Source: Ignavibacteriaceae bacterium (GTDB lineage: Bacteria > Bacteroidota > Ignavibacteria > Ignavibacteriales > Ignavibacteriaceae). From it: a DNA stretch of 64,000 nt. Under the pieces are notes generated by a model. The model was not told the DNA's origin. It saw only the letters and a program-made list of their open reading frames with translations, and did no database searches. The DNA lies in contig JARLHC010000128.1 of NCBI GenBank assembly GCA_031292455.1, forward strand, positions 16,378 to 80,377, written 5' to 3'. Positions 38,123-47,419 of this stretch are shown piece by piece. The first letter of the stretch is position 1. Every line of letters starts with the position of its first letter. The position numbers and the translations under genes are program-made.

Positions 38123-39262
38123 CTAATAGTTTTGAATAAGGAGGAATAGAATAACTGCTACACTCACAACAGCAACTGTTACATATTTTGCCCCCTTTTT
38201 ATGTCGTCTCTTATATCCTCCCCAGATACTTGCAACTATTACCATTAATATGATGAGAGTCAAGGTATAGAATATGCATTGCCATATTCCGTATGATCCC
38301 CCCGCAATCGAATCGAGGCTTTCTCCGTTTAAAAACTTTCTGTAAATTATCTGAAGGTGCAGATAATAAATAAGAAGACTTTCTCTTCCCATCTCAATGA
38401 TAATTATTCCTTTAGTTGGCAGCAATTTCATGAAATACCAGCTGAGACTCAAAAATAAAAGGACATATCCAAGACGTTCCAAAAAAAACATTGGGTGCGG
38501 TTTAGTGGCTGTATAAGTTTTCGGAAATATAGGAGAAAGATAAAAATGACCTGCAGCAAGCAGTATTAATCCAAGTGCTGCAACCTGCATTATGTAGCTC
38601 TTCTCATTATTTATTTCACGCGATTTTAAAAATAGTATAGAGCAAACAGCTCCGGCAAGTAAAAATCCTATCCAGGGGAAAAGAGGGAAAAATGATCCAT
38701 AAACTGAATTAAAATAACTGGCTATTGGAAGCGGCAAATAATGGGCGAAATCATGTTCCCATATAAATGGGGATACAAAAATAAATATGGCACACGAAAT
38801 TACGATAAAATTAAAGAAGAATTTATCGGATTTAATTATAGCTCTGGCAATAAGAAGGAAAAGAAGTCCTATAGCTATATTCTGCAGAATATCTACATTG
38901 TAGAATGATATCCACAGTTGGGGGGTTACTTCCCTTATTGTTTTTGCTAATGAAAAGAATGGAAGATGAAGAGAATAACCTAGTAAAAATATTAATCCTA
39001 TTCGCCTCGTTTTACGCCAAAATAGAGTACCAAACTTGGACAACTCCTCGTGCTTATTCTGTGTAGAAATTATAAACGCAAAACCAGAAATGAAAAGGAA
39101 GGAGGGAGCAACAAGCCCATTTACAAAGTTTAAAACTCCAAACCAATGTGTCTCTTTCAGAGAAGGAGTAATAAATGCATTAAATACATGCACTTCAATC
39201 ATTACCAATATTGCCAATCCCCTGAGGAGATCAATAAATAAAAACCTGGTTTTCTCTGCCAA
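38123..39262 (-). CDS. Heparan-alpha-glucosaminide N-acetyltransferase-like membrane protein
   Basis: A 379-aa polytopic membrane protein of the DUF1624/HGSNAT group, related to acyltransferases that modify sugars across the membrane. The N-terminal signature FLFIDLLRGLAILVMIEVHVFNAF contains the conserved Asp-Arg and the His proposed to be catalytic in the family. About ten hydrophobic segments follow, with GRESLLIYYLHL near residue 300. The acceptor substrate is unknown. It is a single gene convergent with the sigma-factor operon. Confidence 0.83.
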   Translation of the reverse strand: MAEKTRFLFIDLLRGLAILVMIEVHVFNAFITPSLKETHWFGVLNFVNGLVAPSFLFISGFAFIISTQNKHEELSKFGTLFWRKTRRIGLIFLLGYSLHLPFFSLAKTIREVTPQLWISFYNVDILQNIAIGLLFLLIARAIIKSDKFFFNFIVISCAIFIFVSPFIWEHDFAHYLPLPIASYFNSVYGSFFPLFPWIGFLLAGAVCSILFLKSREINNEKSYIMQVAALGLILLAAGHFYLSPIFPKTYTATKPHPMFFLERLGYVLLFLSLSWYFMKLLPTKGIIIIEMGRESLLIYYLHLQIIYRKFLNGESLDSIAGGSYGIWQCIFYTLTLIILMVIVASIWGGYKRRHKKGAKYVTVAVVSVAVILFLLIQNY

Positions 39263-39377
39263 TGTGTAAATACATTATTAATTTAAAACAATAATCCTAT
39301 TTTAAATAACTTCACCTGAAAAAACTATATGTAAAATAGTGGTTGCAAAAATATTCTGAAAATTGGAATTTACTCCT

Positions 39378-39866
39378 TTAGGGGGATTTAAGTTCTTTTT
39401 TAAGGGATTTGAAATTAGGGCAGTGTGTTTCTACTAAAGACCAGAATTTTGGCGAATGGTTCATCACTTTTAAATGGCATAATTCATGGATAATAACATA
39501 ATCGATCACTTCCTCCCTATATTTCATCAATTTATAATTGAATGACAGGTTAGCTTTAGATGAACAACTACCCCAAAGCGTCCTTTGTCCCCTGATTATA
39601 ATTTTATTGATTTTGAAACCATATCCATCTTTAAGTAGTTCGGTTCTGGCTCTAATATATTTCTTTGCTAGGTGGTTAAGCCATGAATCAAATATGAACT
39701 TAATTTCGTCTCTTGAGGAATGCGGACTGGCAATATGTAATTGTCCCTCCTTAAAAGATATCTTATGCTGGGATAAAAAAAGATCAAACGACTGAACAAT
39801 CTTAATTTCATTTCCAAGATAATAAAAATATGATTTTTCAGGATCTTTGAATCTTGTATCAGACAA
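39378..39866 (-). CDS. YgjP/WLM-like zinc metallopeptidase domain protein
   Basis: A 162-aa protein of the DUF45/YgjP family with the zinc motif HELCH followed by NHSPKFW, and the upstream family block RTLWGSCSSKANLSFN. The start codon is TTG at 39866, immediately after the cysS stop (TAG at 39869-39867); no in-frame ATG exists until deep inside the domain, so translation is probably coupled to cysS. Typical family members are somewhat longer at the N-terminus. Substrate unknown; predicted cytosolic. Confidence 0.82.
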   Translation of the reverse strand: MSDTRFKDPEKSYFYYLGNEIKIVQSFDLFLSQHKISFKEGQLHIASPHSSRDEIKFIFDSWLNHLAKKYIRARTELLKDGYGFKINKIIIRGQRTLWGSCSSKANLSFNYKLMKYREEVIDYVIIHELCHLKVMNHSPKFWSLVETHCPNFKSLKKELKSP

Positions 39867-41276
39867 CTACTTCACTTTTTTAAATGTAGTTTTTTCTTTT
39901 GAATCTTTAAGTTCAATGCCAAGTTCATTAAGACCGATCCTAATCTTATCGGCAAGGGCGTAATTCTTATCCCGCTTAGCTTCTTGTCGAAGTTTTATGA
40001 GCAGTTCTATAAGCTCTTCTTCAAGTTTACCGTCTAATATATCAGTTTCAGAAAAATCAATTATTCCAAGTACATTCTGGGCAGTATCAATAAGAAACTT
40101 TCGCACATTCTTATAAAATTCTGGACCAGCCTCGGGATTTTCAGAAATAATTTTATTCATCTCCTTTACAAAATCAAATATTACTGCGACAGCCTGTGGT
40201 GTATTGAAATCATCGTTCATCGTATCTTCGAATCTTTTTTTGTATTTGGTAAAATCAACCTCAATAATACTTCCGCTTTCTTTCTGTTTCAAATTCTCTC
40301 TGATTAAATCCTTCAGATTAGTCAGTTTTTCCAACCCCTTTAATGCTGAGGTTAGCAATTCATCGGAAAAGTTTAAAGGTCCGGCATAATGCGACTGTAC
40401 AAAAAGCATCCTGATTGATTCGGCTGAAAATTTTTTTAGTATCTCTCTGGCTGTAAAAAAGTTTCCAAGTGACTTCGACATCTTCTCATTATTTATATTC
40501 AAAAAACCGAAGTGGATCCAGTAATTAACAAAATGTTTACCGCTTGCAGCTTCACTCTGGGCAATTTCATTCTCATGATGTGGAAATATTAAGTCGCTCC
40601 CCCCCGCATGGATATCAAATGTTTCTCCAAAATGTTTGTTGCTCATCGCAGAGCATTCAATATGCCAGCCGGGACGTCCTTTTCCCCATGGGCTCTCCCA
40701 ATAGGGTTCTCCTTCTTTTGCCTTTTTCCATAAAGAAAAATCAAGTGGGTTTCTCTTTTCTTCATTTATTTCAACTCGCGCACCAGATTCAAGATCATCT
40801 ATATTCTTTCCGCTTAGCCGCCCATATCCGTTAAATTTCTTCACATCATAAAACACGTTTCCGTCGATGTTGTAAGCAAATTTTTTATCTTCAAGTGTTT
40901 TTATCATCTGGATGATTTCTGCTATATGTGCAGTTGCCTTTGGATAAAGATCAGCCGGTTTAATTTTAAGCTTTCTGATATCATTCATAAACGCTACGGT
41001 ATATTTTTCCGCAATTATCGCAGGATCTATATTCTCACTATTTGCTTTCTTTATAATCTTATCATCAACGTCAGTCAGATTCATGGCAAAAGTTACCTTA
41101 TATCCTTGAAATTCCAGATAGCGCCGAATAATATCAATCATAATAAATGAACGAGCATTACCTATATGGAAATAGTCATATACGGTCGGTCCACAGAAAT
41201 ACATTTTCACATAAGGCGGATTTAATGGTATAAATTCTTCTTTCTTCTTTGTTAATGTATTATAGATATAAAGCAT
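39867..41276 (-). CDS. cysS: Cysteinyl-tRNA synthetase
   Basis: Charges tRNA(Cys). The 469-aa class I synthetase has the zinc ligand C28 (CGPTVYDYFHIGNAR) with the HIGH-type motif HIGN at 37-40, further zinc ligands at C208 (HIECSAMS) and in PHHENE, and KMSKS at 265-269. The C-terminal anticodon-binding part is complete. It is transcribed after rluD with a 47-base gap and is directly followed by the ygjP-like gene. Confidence 0.97.
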   Translation of the reverse strand: MLYIYNTLTKKKEEFIPLNPPYVKMYFCGPTVYDYFHIGNARSFIMIDIIRRYLEFQGYKVTFAMNLTDVDDKIIKKANSENIDPAIIAEKYTVAFMNDIRKLKIKPADLYPKATAHIAEIIQMIKTLEDKKFAYNIDGNVFYDVKKFNGYGRLSGKNIDDLESGARVEINEEKRNPLDFSLWKKAKEGEPYWESPWGKGRPGWHIECSAMSNKHFGETFDIHAGGSDLIFPHHENEIAQSEAASGKHFVNYWIHFGFLNINNEKMSKSLGNFFTAREILKKFSAESIRMLFVQSHYAGPLNFSDELLTSALKGLEKLTNLKDLIRENLKQKESGSIIEVDFTKYKKRFEDTMNDDFNTPQAVAVIFDFVKEMNKIISENPEAGPEFYKNVRKFLIDTAQNVLGIIDFSETDILDGKLEEELIELLIKLRQEAKRDKNYALADKIRIGLNELGIELKDSKEKTTFKKVK

Positions 41277-41323
41277 AGGAATAATTATTTTTATTCTTTG
41301 TGATTAAAATAAGTAAAACAAAT

Positions 41324-42316
41324 TTAACATTTAAGCCGGTCGATTAGTTCTTTCATATCGTCCGGTAGGGCAGAATCAAATCTTACCAATTCTTTAGTAT
41401 GGGGATGAATGAACCCTAAGGTTTTGGCATGAAGTGCCTGCCTAGGCATAATGTAAAGTAAATTCTGTATACGACTCTTCATTTTCGGTAAGGAAGTCCC
41501 ATATATAATTTCTCTGCCACCATAGGCAGGATCTCCAAAAATAGGGTGCCCTATACTTGAAAGATGAACTCTCAGCTGATGTGTCCGTCCTGTCTTTAAA
41601 TTCAATTTAAGTAATGATGCAAACTCATACTCTTCAATTAACTGGTACATAGAAACCGCATGCTTTCCTTCAGATATGCTTGTTGTAAATTTCTTCCTGT
41701 CCTGCTTGCTTCTGGCAATATAGGTATCGATTTCACCTCTAATTTCCTTCATCTTTCCCCATACTACAGCCCAGTATTCACGCTCAATTGTATGATTCAA
41801 GAATTGAGATGCAAGCTGTGCATGTGTCCATTCATCCTTTGCAATTACTAGAAGACCGCTTGTGTTTTTATCTATCCGGTGTACAATTCCAGGACGTCCT
41901 AAATCATTTAAATTGCTCAATTTGTTTATATGATGAAGTAGCGCATTTACAAGCGTACCAGTGTAGTTTGCGTATGCTGGATGGGCTACCATACCCGCTT
42001 CTTTATTTACAATCAGCAGGTATTCATCCTCATAAATAATATTAAGGGGAATATTTTCTGGTTCGTTTTCTTTGGGACGAGGGGAAATAGGGATAGTGAC
42101 ATCAATAATGTCTCCTGGTTGAACCTGATATGAGGATTTTATATATTTTTGGTTAACTTTAACAAGGTTTGCTTCGATTAATTTCTGAATTCTGTTCCGG
42201 GTGCCATTTTCAATTGCAGTGCTTAGGAAAAGATCTATTCTTTCTTTCCTCTTTCCTACTGGCATCTCAAAGCGAAATGTTTTTTCCTTGATCAGGTCCG
42301 TCATTTTTAGTCCCAT
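41324..42316 (-). CDS. rluD: RluA-family 23S rRNA pseudouridine synthase (RluD type)
   Basis: Isomerises uridines in large-subunit rRNA. The 330-aa protein has an N-terminal S4 domain (about 24-85, RIDLFLSTAIENGTRNRIQKLI), the catalytic aspartate in GIVHRIDKNTSGLLVIAK near residue 150, and the RluA signature HQLRVHLSSIGHPIFGD. The S4 domain and order fit RluD better than RluA or RluC. Starts at 42316 or 42304 are possible; both lie inside the 3' end of lspA, giving an overlap of 50 or 38 bases and suggesting translational coupling. Confidence 0.92.
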   Translation of the reverse strand: MGLKMTDLIKEKTFRFEMPVGKRKERIDLFLSTAIENGTRNRIQKLIEANLVKVNQKYIKSSYQVQPGDIIDVTIPISPRPKENEPENIPLNIIYEDEYLLIVNKEAGMVAHPAYANYTGTLVNALLHHINKLSNLNDLGRPGIVHRIDKNTSGLLVIAKDEWTHAQLASQFLNHTIEREYWAVVWGKMKEIRGEIDTYIARSKQDRKKFTTSISEGKHAVSMYQLIEEYEFASLLKLNLKTGRTHQLRVHLSSIGHPIFGDPAYGGREIIYGTSLPKMKSRIQNLLYIMPRQALHAKTLGFIHPHTKELVRFDSALPDDMKELIDRLKC

Positions 42317-42920
42317 TGTTTAAATTAATAGAACCTCGATCTGCATTTCGCGGAATGACGGCCATTGAATTTTCAATTTCATTCTGGTTATGCTTGTAAA
42401 AAAGAATTAGTATTACAACGCCGATTGTTACCGAAGCATCAGCTAAATTGAAAACAGGGAATCGCTCAAACGTTCTTCCAAATAAGGTAAAATGGAAAAA
42501 ATCAAAGTCAAGAAAATCTACTACACGACCATAAAACAACGGGGCATACCCATAAAATAAACCATAAAACATCCGATCAATTAAATTACCTACTGCTCCT
42601 CCGAGTATAAATGCAAGCGAAACCCGTAGGCTTAATGATTTCTTTCTTGCAGAATATAAATATATTATTAAGGCTATACTTGCAAATAGAGAAAAAAGAG
42701 ATACATATAGTTTTAAACTGTTACCTGGGTCATACCCAAAAGCCATACCCGGGTTTTCGATAAATGTTATTTGAAAGAAATCTCCGAATATTTTGGTTCT
42801 CTGTCCATGAAACATTCCTTCATAACGGAATTTCAAAAATGGGATGGTAAATCCCTTTATCAGAAACTTAGATAGCTGATCTGTAATAACTAAAAAGAAT
42901 GAAATAAATAAAACTCTCAA
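42267..42920 (-). CDS. lspA: Lipoprotein signal peptidase II, second tandem copy
   Basis: Cleaves the signal peptide from diacylated prolipoproteins in the inner membrane. The catalytic aspartates are D115 (GNLIDR) and D161 (FNLADAS); conserved TFIENPGMAFG is present. Four hydrophobic segments are seen, plus a periplasmic insert FYGLFYGYAPLFYGRVVDF shared with the neighbouring copy. Length is 217 aa; the last 40 residues are a polar Asn-rich tail not seen in the other copy. The start overlaps the stop of the first copy as ATGA. The two copies look about half identical by eye, so the duplication is not recent. Confidence 0.93.
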   Translation of the reverse strand: MRVLFISFFLVITDQLSKFLIKGFTIPFLKFRYEGMFHGQRTKIFGDFFQITFIENPGMAFGYDPGNSLKLYVSLFSLFASIALIIYLYSARKKSLSLRVSLAFILGGAVGNLIDRMFYGLFYGYAPLFYGRVVDFLDFDFFHFTLFGRTFERFPVFNLADASVTIGVVILILFYKHNQNEIENSMAVIPRNADRGSINLNNGTKNDGPDQGKNISL

Positions 42921-43501
42921 TTTACATCCTTATTGTCCGCGAAGTAATTTTCTAGGCCGGAAGTCGATTCTTTTTTATTATAGGCAATTAATAATAATAT
43001 AACACCGGCTGTAACCGCTGCATCGGCAAAATTAAAAACATAATTTCCCAAAGTCTTGTTAAATAGCAGCAAATTAAATATCCTGATATCAAGGAAATCA
43101 ACTACCCTGCCATAAAATAGGTTTGAATAGCCATAGAATACCCCGTAAAAAACCCTATCTATTAAATTTCCAGCCGCTCCTCCGAGAATCAGAGCAACTG
43201 ATAAACGCCATGAGAGGGGCTTTTCCTTTATTTTAATGAGATAAATTATGAGGACAATGACTGCCAAAATAGTGAACAATGAAAGAAAGAACTTGAATTC
43301 AATGCCGAAATTAATCCCGAATGCGATGCCGGAATTTTCAATAAAAGTAAGATTAAATAAATTGCCCAGAACGGGTATGCGTTGTCCTTCGTACATACCT
43401 TGGTGTTGAACTTTGAGTATAGGAAATGAAAATCCCTTAATAAAAATTTTCGAAACTTGATCAATAATTAAAACTGCAAATGAAACAAATAGTACTCTCA
43501 A
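42917..43501 (-). CDS. lspA: Lipoprotein signal peptidase II, first tandem copy
   Basis: The first of two adjacent LspA proteins, 194 aa. The catalytic pair is D115 (GNLIDR) and D160 (FNFADAA), with TFIENSGIAFG conserved near residue 53. The start MRVLFVSFAVLIIDQVSK aligns without gaps to MRVLFISFFLVITDQLSK of the second copy. It follows the dksA-like gene by 38 bases, the order known from many Bacteroidota and Chlorobi. Both copies keep all catalytic residues, so neither looks like a decaying gene. Confidence 0.94.
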   Translation of the reverse strand: MRVLFVSFAVLIIDQVSKIFIKGFSFPILKVQHQGMYEGQRIPVLGNLFNLTFIENSGIAFGINFGIEFKFFLSLFTILAVIVLIIYLIKIKEKPLSWRLSVALILGGAAGNLIDRVFYGVFYGYSNLFYGRVVDFLDIRIFNLLLFNKTLGNYVFNFADAAVTAGVILLLIAYNKKESTSGLENYFADNKDVN

Positions 43502-43539
43502 ATAAAATGTCCTGTAATTGCCAATCTAATTGACATATT

Positions 43540-44244
43540 CTATTTCTTTTCCTGTCTTTGTTTAATTGGTAGACAAAGCTGGCTGTGTGGTACAGCTTCA
43601 AGTCTGGCTTTAGGTACAAGGGGGCAGGTATCGCAAAGATGCTGTGGTTCATCGATACATTCAACACAAATGCCATAAGTTCCAGCTTCAATTCTTTTAA
43701 GTGCATCCTCAAGATACCCAAGAAATTTATTTTCGCGCTGTGCATAAAGAAATGTTTTTTCTCTTTCCATAGCATCGGTTCCCTGTTCTGCCATATGTAA
43801 AGAATATGGGGAATTCTCATTTATATATTCACCTGTTGTAGGGTCAAGCATCTGCTCTTTCAAATTCTGAAGCTGTTCAATTATTTCATCTCTTTTATCA
43901 AGAATAACTTTTCTAAAATGTTCCAGATCTTTTTTACTATATCCTTTTATGTGAGCAGTTGATTTTTTCTTTGGTTCAACAACTTCAGGGGCACTTACTT
44001 TTCGTTTTTTAGTCTTAGAAACAACTAAATTTATTTTTTTCTTTGTTGCCATAGGTTTCTTTAATTTCCCTTTATTATCATTAGTTTTCATTGGTTTCGC
44101 TTTCTTTTTAATACTTTTCACAATAGCCGCACCAGCTTTTTTAGGAGCAGTTTTTTTCGGGCTTTTCTGCTTACCAGGTTTTTTAACGGCAGCCTTTTTA
44201 GTCGCTTTTTTTATATCAGTTTTTTTTGTAGCTTTTTTAGCCAT
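43540..44244 (-). CDS. dksA: TraR/DksA family protein with Lys-rich N-terminal tail
   Basis: A 234-aa protein of two parts. Residues 1-95 are histone-H1-like, full of Lys, Ala and Pro (AKKATKK repeats), likely to bind nucleic acid. Residues about 100-234 are a DksA-type coiled coil and zinc finger: DLEHFRKVILDKRDEI, AEQGTDAMEREKTF, YLEDALKRIEAGTYGIC, and RLEAVPHSQLC. DksA binds RNA polymerase in the secondary channel. The zinc site differs: C193, C196 and C224 are kept, the fourth canonical cysteine is Ile (I227), and an additional CDTC pair (C204, C207) has been inserted. It lies between ileS and lspA, 19 and 38 bases from them. Confidence 0.9.
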   Translation of the reverse strand: MAKKATKKTDIKKATKKAAVKKPGKQKSPKKTAPKKAGAAIVKSIKKKAKPMKTNDNKGKLKKPMATKKKINLVVSKTKKRKVSAPEVVEPKKKSTAHIKGYSKKDLEHFRKVILDKRDEIIEQLQNLKEQMLDPTTGEYINENSPYSLHMAEQGTDAMEREKTFLYAQRENKFLGYLEDALKRIEAGTYGICVECIDEPQHLCDTCPLVPKARLEAVPHSQLCLPIKQRQEKK

Positions 44245-44263
44245 AATCTGACTCCTTAAAAAA

Positions 44264-47200
44264 TTAGGAATTTACCTTTTCAATACCAATAGTACAGTCA
44301 AAATCATTGATCTTCCAATTCTGCTTGAAACCACTATCGAAATTATCATTATTCAATAATTTCTCAGCAAGTGTCTCATTTTTAATATATCCTATATAGG
44401 ACGTAATTGCTTGACTTAATTCCTGACTTCCGGTAAAGCCTATATTTATTTTATCAATAACATTATAACCTGCATCCTTTCTCATATTTTGCACTCTATT
44501 CACAAATTCTCTAGCTAAACCTTCAGCAACTAGATCAGCATTCAGTTCGGTATCAATTGCAGCGGTAACGCCTTCTTCGTTTTCAACTACCCAGCCCGTT
44601 ATGTCTGAACTGATTATCTCAACATCTTCTCTTGAAATTATAAAGACTTCACCATTAATCGTTAAATTAATATTATTCCCTTTCTCCAGATTTATTATTT
44701 CATCCTTACCCAAAGACTTTATTGCATTAGCTACTAAGTTTACCTTCTTTCCGAACTTGGGGCCGATTGATCTAAAATTACCCTTGGCGGATTTACTCAC
44801 TATTCCGGAATCATCATCAAGGACAATAAGGTTTTTAATATTTACTTCTTCAAGGATTACATCTTTCATATTCCATAAGGCTTTCCGTTTAGAATCTTCA
44901 ACAAAAACCATCATCTTATTCAAAGGTTGACGAACTTTTAAATTATTTTTGGCTCTCATAGCCCTAGTAAGATAAACAACTCTTTGCGCAATTTCCATTT
45001 TATCTTCCAGTTCTGGTTCCCGGTACCCTTCTTTTGGAAGATTGGAAAGATGAACGGATTCTGAATGCTCTTTTCCGGTTACTGAATTCAAGTTCCTGTA
45101 GATTTCTTCTGAAATAAAAGGTGCAAATGGCGAAGTAAGCTTTACTACAGTTATCAGACATTCGTACAGTGTTTGGTAAGCTGATGTCTTATTTGCGTTC
45201 ATTTCAGATTTCCAGAAACGACGTCTACATCTTCTTATATACCAGTTTGAAAGATGATCGATAGTAAAATTTGAAATAGCACGAGCTGCTTTTGTAATAT
45301 CATAAGAATCCATAAAATCCGTATATTCCTTAACAAGTGAGTTGAGTTGTGAAATTATCCACCTGTCAATCTCGGGACGTGCTGTGTATGGAATTTCTGG
45401 TTCTTTAAAATCAAAGGAATCTATGTTTGCGTATAAAGCAAAGAAAGAATAAGCATTAATCAATGTTCCGAAAAATTTTCTTTGAACTTCTATCATCCCT
45501 TCTTCATCAAAAAGTGTCGGGCGCCAGGGAGGGCTGTTGGTTATCAGATACCACCTGGTAGTATCTGCACCATACTTGTCAAAAAGGACAAATGGATCTA
45601 TTGTATTTCCTTTGGTCTTTGACATTTTTAGACCCTGCTTATCGAGAATCAGTTCATTTACAATTACATTTTTATATGCGATGCTGTCAAATAGCATCGT
45701 TGCTATAGCGTGCATGGTATAGAACCAGCCTCTTGTTTGGTCTATACCCTCGCATATAAAATCTGCTGGGAATGCATGTTTCTCAAACCACTCCTTATTT
45801 TCAAAAGGATAATGATACTGAGCAAAAGGCATGGCTCCTGAATCAAACCATACATCTATTAATTCAGGCGTACGTTTATAAAGCTTTCCGTTCTTTTCAA
45901 AAAATATTTTATCAACAAAAGGCTTATGTAGATCTATATCCTTATAGTCTTTAAGGGATATCCTTTTGTTGCCTTCAAAGATAAATCCTTTTCTCAGCTC
46001 CTCAATACTGCCGACAGGGAACATATCTCCGTCATCGCTTACCCAGATAGGAAGGGGTGTAGCCCAGAAGCGGTCGCGTGAAAGTGCCCAGTCTTTATTT
46101 TCATCCAACCAGTTCCCGAATCGCCCCGATCCGACTTCAGACGGTTGCCAGTTAATCTGTTTATTTAGCTCAATCATCCGTTGCGACACCGAAGTAGTTT
46201 TTATAAACCATGACTCTCTTGCGTAATAAATAACTGGTACATTTTCATGCCTCCAGCTAAAGGGATAGGAGTGTGTAATGGTTTCTTTTTTGTAGAGTTT
46301 CCCCTCACTCCTTAGCTTTGAAATTATTCCAGTATCAGCATCTTTTACAAACTGGCCTTTAAAATCAGTAATCTCATCAGTAAACAAACCGCCGCGTGTA
46401 ACTGGCTGAAGCATCGGTAAATCATACTTCTGGGATAATTCATAATCATCCTGGCCAAATGCAGGTGCAATATGGACAATGCCAGAGCCGTCTTCAGTAC
46501 TCACAAAATCAGCCGTGGTAACGAAGAAAGCTTTTTTAACCGGCGTAATATATTGAAGAAGTTGGTCATAATCCTTTCCCAATAGAGTCTTCCCCTTAAA
46601 CTCATTTAATATCTCATATTCACCATCAATAACGGATAATCTTGCTTTAGCCAAAATAATTTTCTTGCTGTTATGCATTATCTTTACATAATCAACCTCA
46701 GCGCCAACGGCAAGTGCAACGTTTGAAATCAATGTCCATGGTGTGGTTGTCCATACCAGGAAATACTCATCTTTGTCTTTTAATTTAAAAAGAATATAAA
46801 CAGATGGATCTTTGGTTTCCCTATATCCAAGGGCAAGTTCATGAGAAGAAAGTACTGTCTCGGCTTTAGGATCCTGAGGAACAACTTTATAACCCTTGTA
46901 TATTAGACCTTTGTTATATAAAGTTTTTAAAGCCCACCAAACAGATTCAATATATTCATTCTTCAAAGTAATATAAGCATCTTTCAGGTCAATCCAGTAA
47001 CCCATCCGGTGTGTCATCTTTTCCCATAAATCCAGGTAAACAAAAACAGAATCCCTGCAGGCCTGGTTATATTTCTCAATCCCGTATTTTGCAACCTCGC
47101 TCTTCTGTTTTATGCCGAGTTTTTTCTCAACTTCAATTTCAACGGGAAGTCCATGGGTGTCCCACCCTGCTTTCCTTTCAACCCTGTAACCCTGTAAAGT

Positions 47201-47416
47201 TTTATAACGGCAGACTAGATCCTTGATGGTTCTTGCCATCACATGGTGTATCCCCGGCTTTCCATTTGCTGTCGGGGGTCCTTCATAGAATGTAAAGAGC
47301 CTCTCCTCATTCCTGGATGATATACTTTTTTGAAATATCTTATTTTCTTCCCAGAATTTTAAAATTCTTTCTTCTAACGCAGGATAATTTATTTTATCTA
47401 AATTTTGTTTGAACAT
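44264..47416 (-). CDS. ileS: Isoleucyl-tRNA synthetase
   Basis: Charges tRNA(Ile) and edits valine. The 1050-aa enzyme has the HIGH motif as GIHH (55-58) after EGPPTANGKP, the editing domain in the middle, GLKMSKTKGN for KMSKS, and a long C-terminal anticodon region. The N-terminus and the RKAGWDTHGLPVE block are of the eukaryote-like (type 2) IleS group, which in other bacteria is linked to natural mupirocin tolerance. It lies 3 bases after the membrane coiled-coil gene and 19 before dksA in one operon. Confidence 0.97.
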   Translation of the reverse strand: MFKQNLDKINYPALEERILKFWEENKIFQKSISSRNEERLFTFYEGPPTANGKPGIHHVMARTIKDLVCRYKTLQGYRVERKAGWDTHGLPVEIEVEKKLGIKQKSEVAKYGIEKYNQACRDSVFVYLDLWEKMTHRMGYWIDLKDAYITLKNEYIESVWWALKTLYNKGLIYKGYKVVPQDPKAETVLSSHELALGYRETKDPSVYILFKLKDKDEYFLVWTTTPWTLISNVALAVGAEVDYVKIMHNSKKIILAKARLSVIDGEYEILNEFKGKTLLGKDYDQLLQYITPVKKAFFVTTADFVSTEDGSGIVHIAPAFGQDDYELSQKYDLPMLQPVTRGGLFTDEITDFKGQFVKDADTGIISKLRSEGKLYKKETITHSYPFSWRHENVPVIYYARESWFIKTTSVSQRMIELNKQINWQPSEVGSGRFGNWLDENKDWALSRDRFWATPLPIWVSDDGDMFPVGSIEELRKGFIFEGNKRISLKDYKDIDLHKPFVDKIFFEKNGKLYKRTPELIDVWFDSGAMPFAQYHYPFENKEWFEKHAFPADFICEGIDQTRGWFYTMHAIATMLFDSIAYKNVIVNELILDKQGLKMSKTKGNTIDPFVLFDKYGADTTRWYLITNSPPWRPTLFDEEGMIEVQRKFFGTLINAYSFFALYANIDSFDFKEPEIPYTARPEIDRWIISQLNSLVKEYTDFMDSYDITKAARAISNFTIDHLSNWYIRRCRRRFWKSEMNANKTSAYQTLYECLITVVKLTSPFAPFISEEIYRNLNSVTGKEHSESVHLSNLPKEGYREPELEDKMEIAQRVVYLTRAMRAKNNLKVRQPLNKMMVFVEDSKRKALWNMKDVILEEVNIKNLIVLDDDSGIVSKSAKGNFRSIGPKFGKKVNLVANAIKSLGKDEIINLEKGNNINLTINGEVFIISREDVEIISSDITGWVVENEEGVTAAIDTELNADLVAEGLAREFVNRVQNMRKDAGYNVIDKINIGFTGSQELSQAITSYIGYIKNETLAEKLLNNDNFDSGFKQNWKINDFDCTIGIEKVNS

Positions 47417-47419
47417 TCA

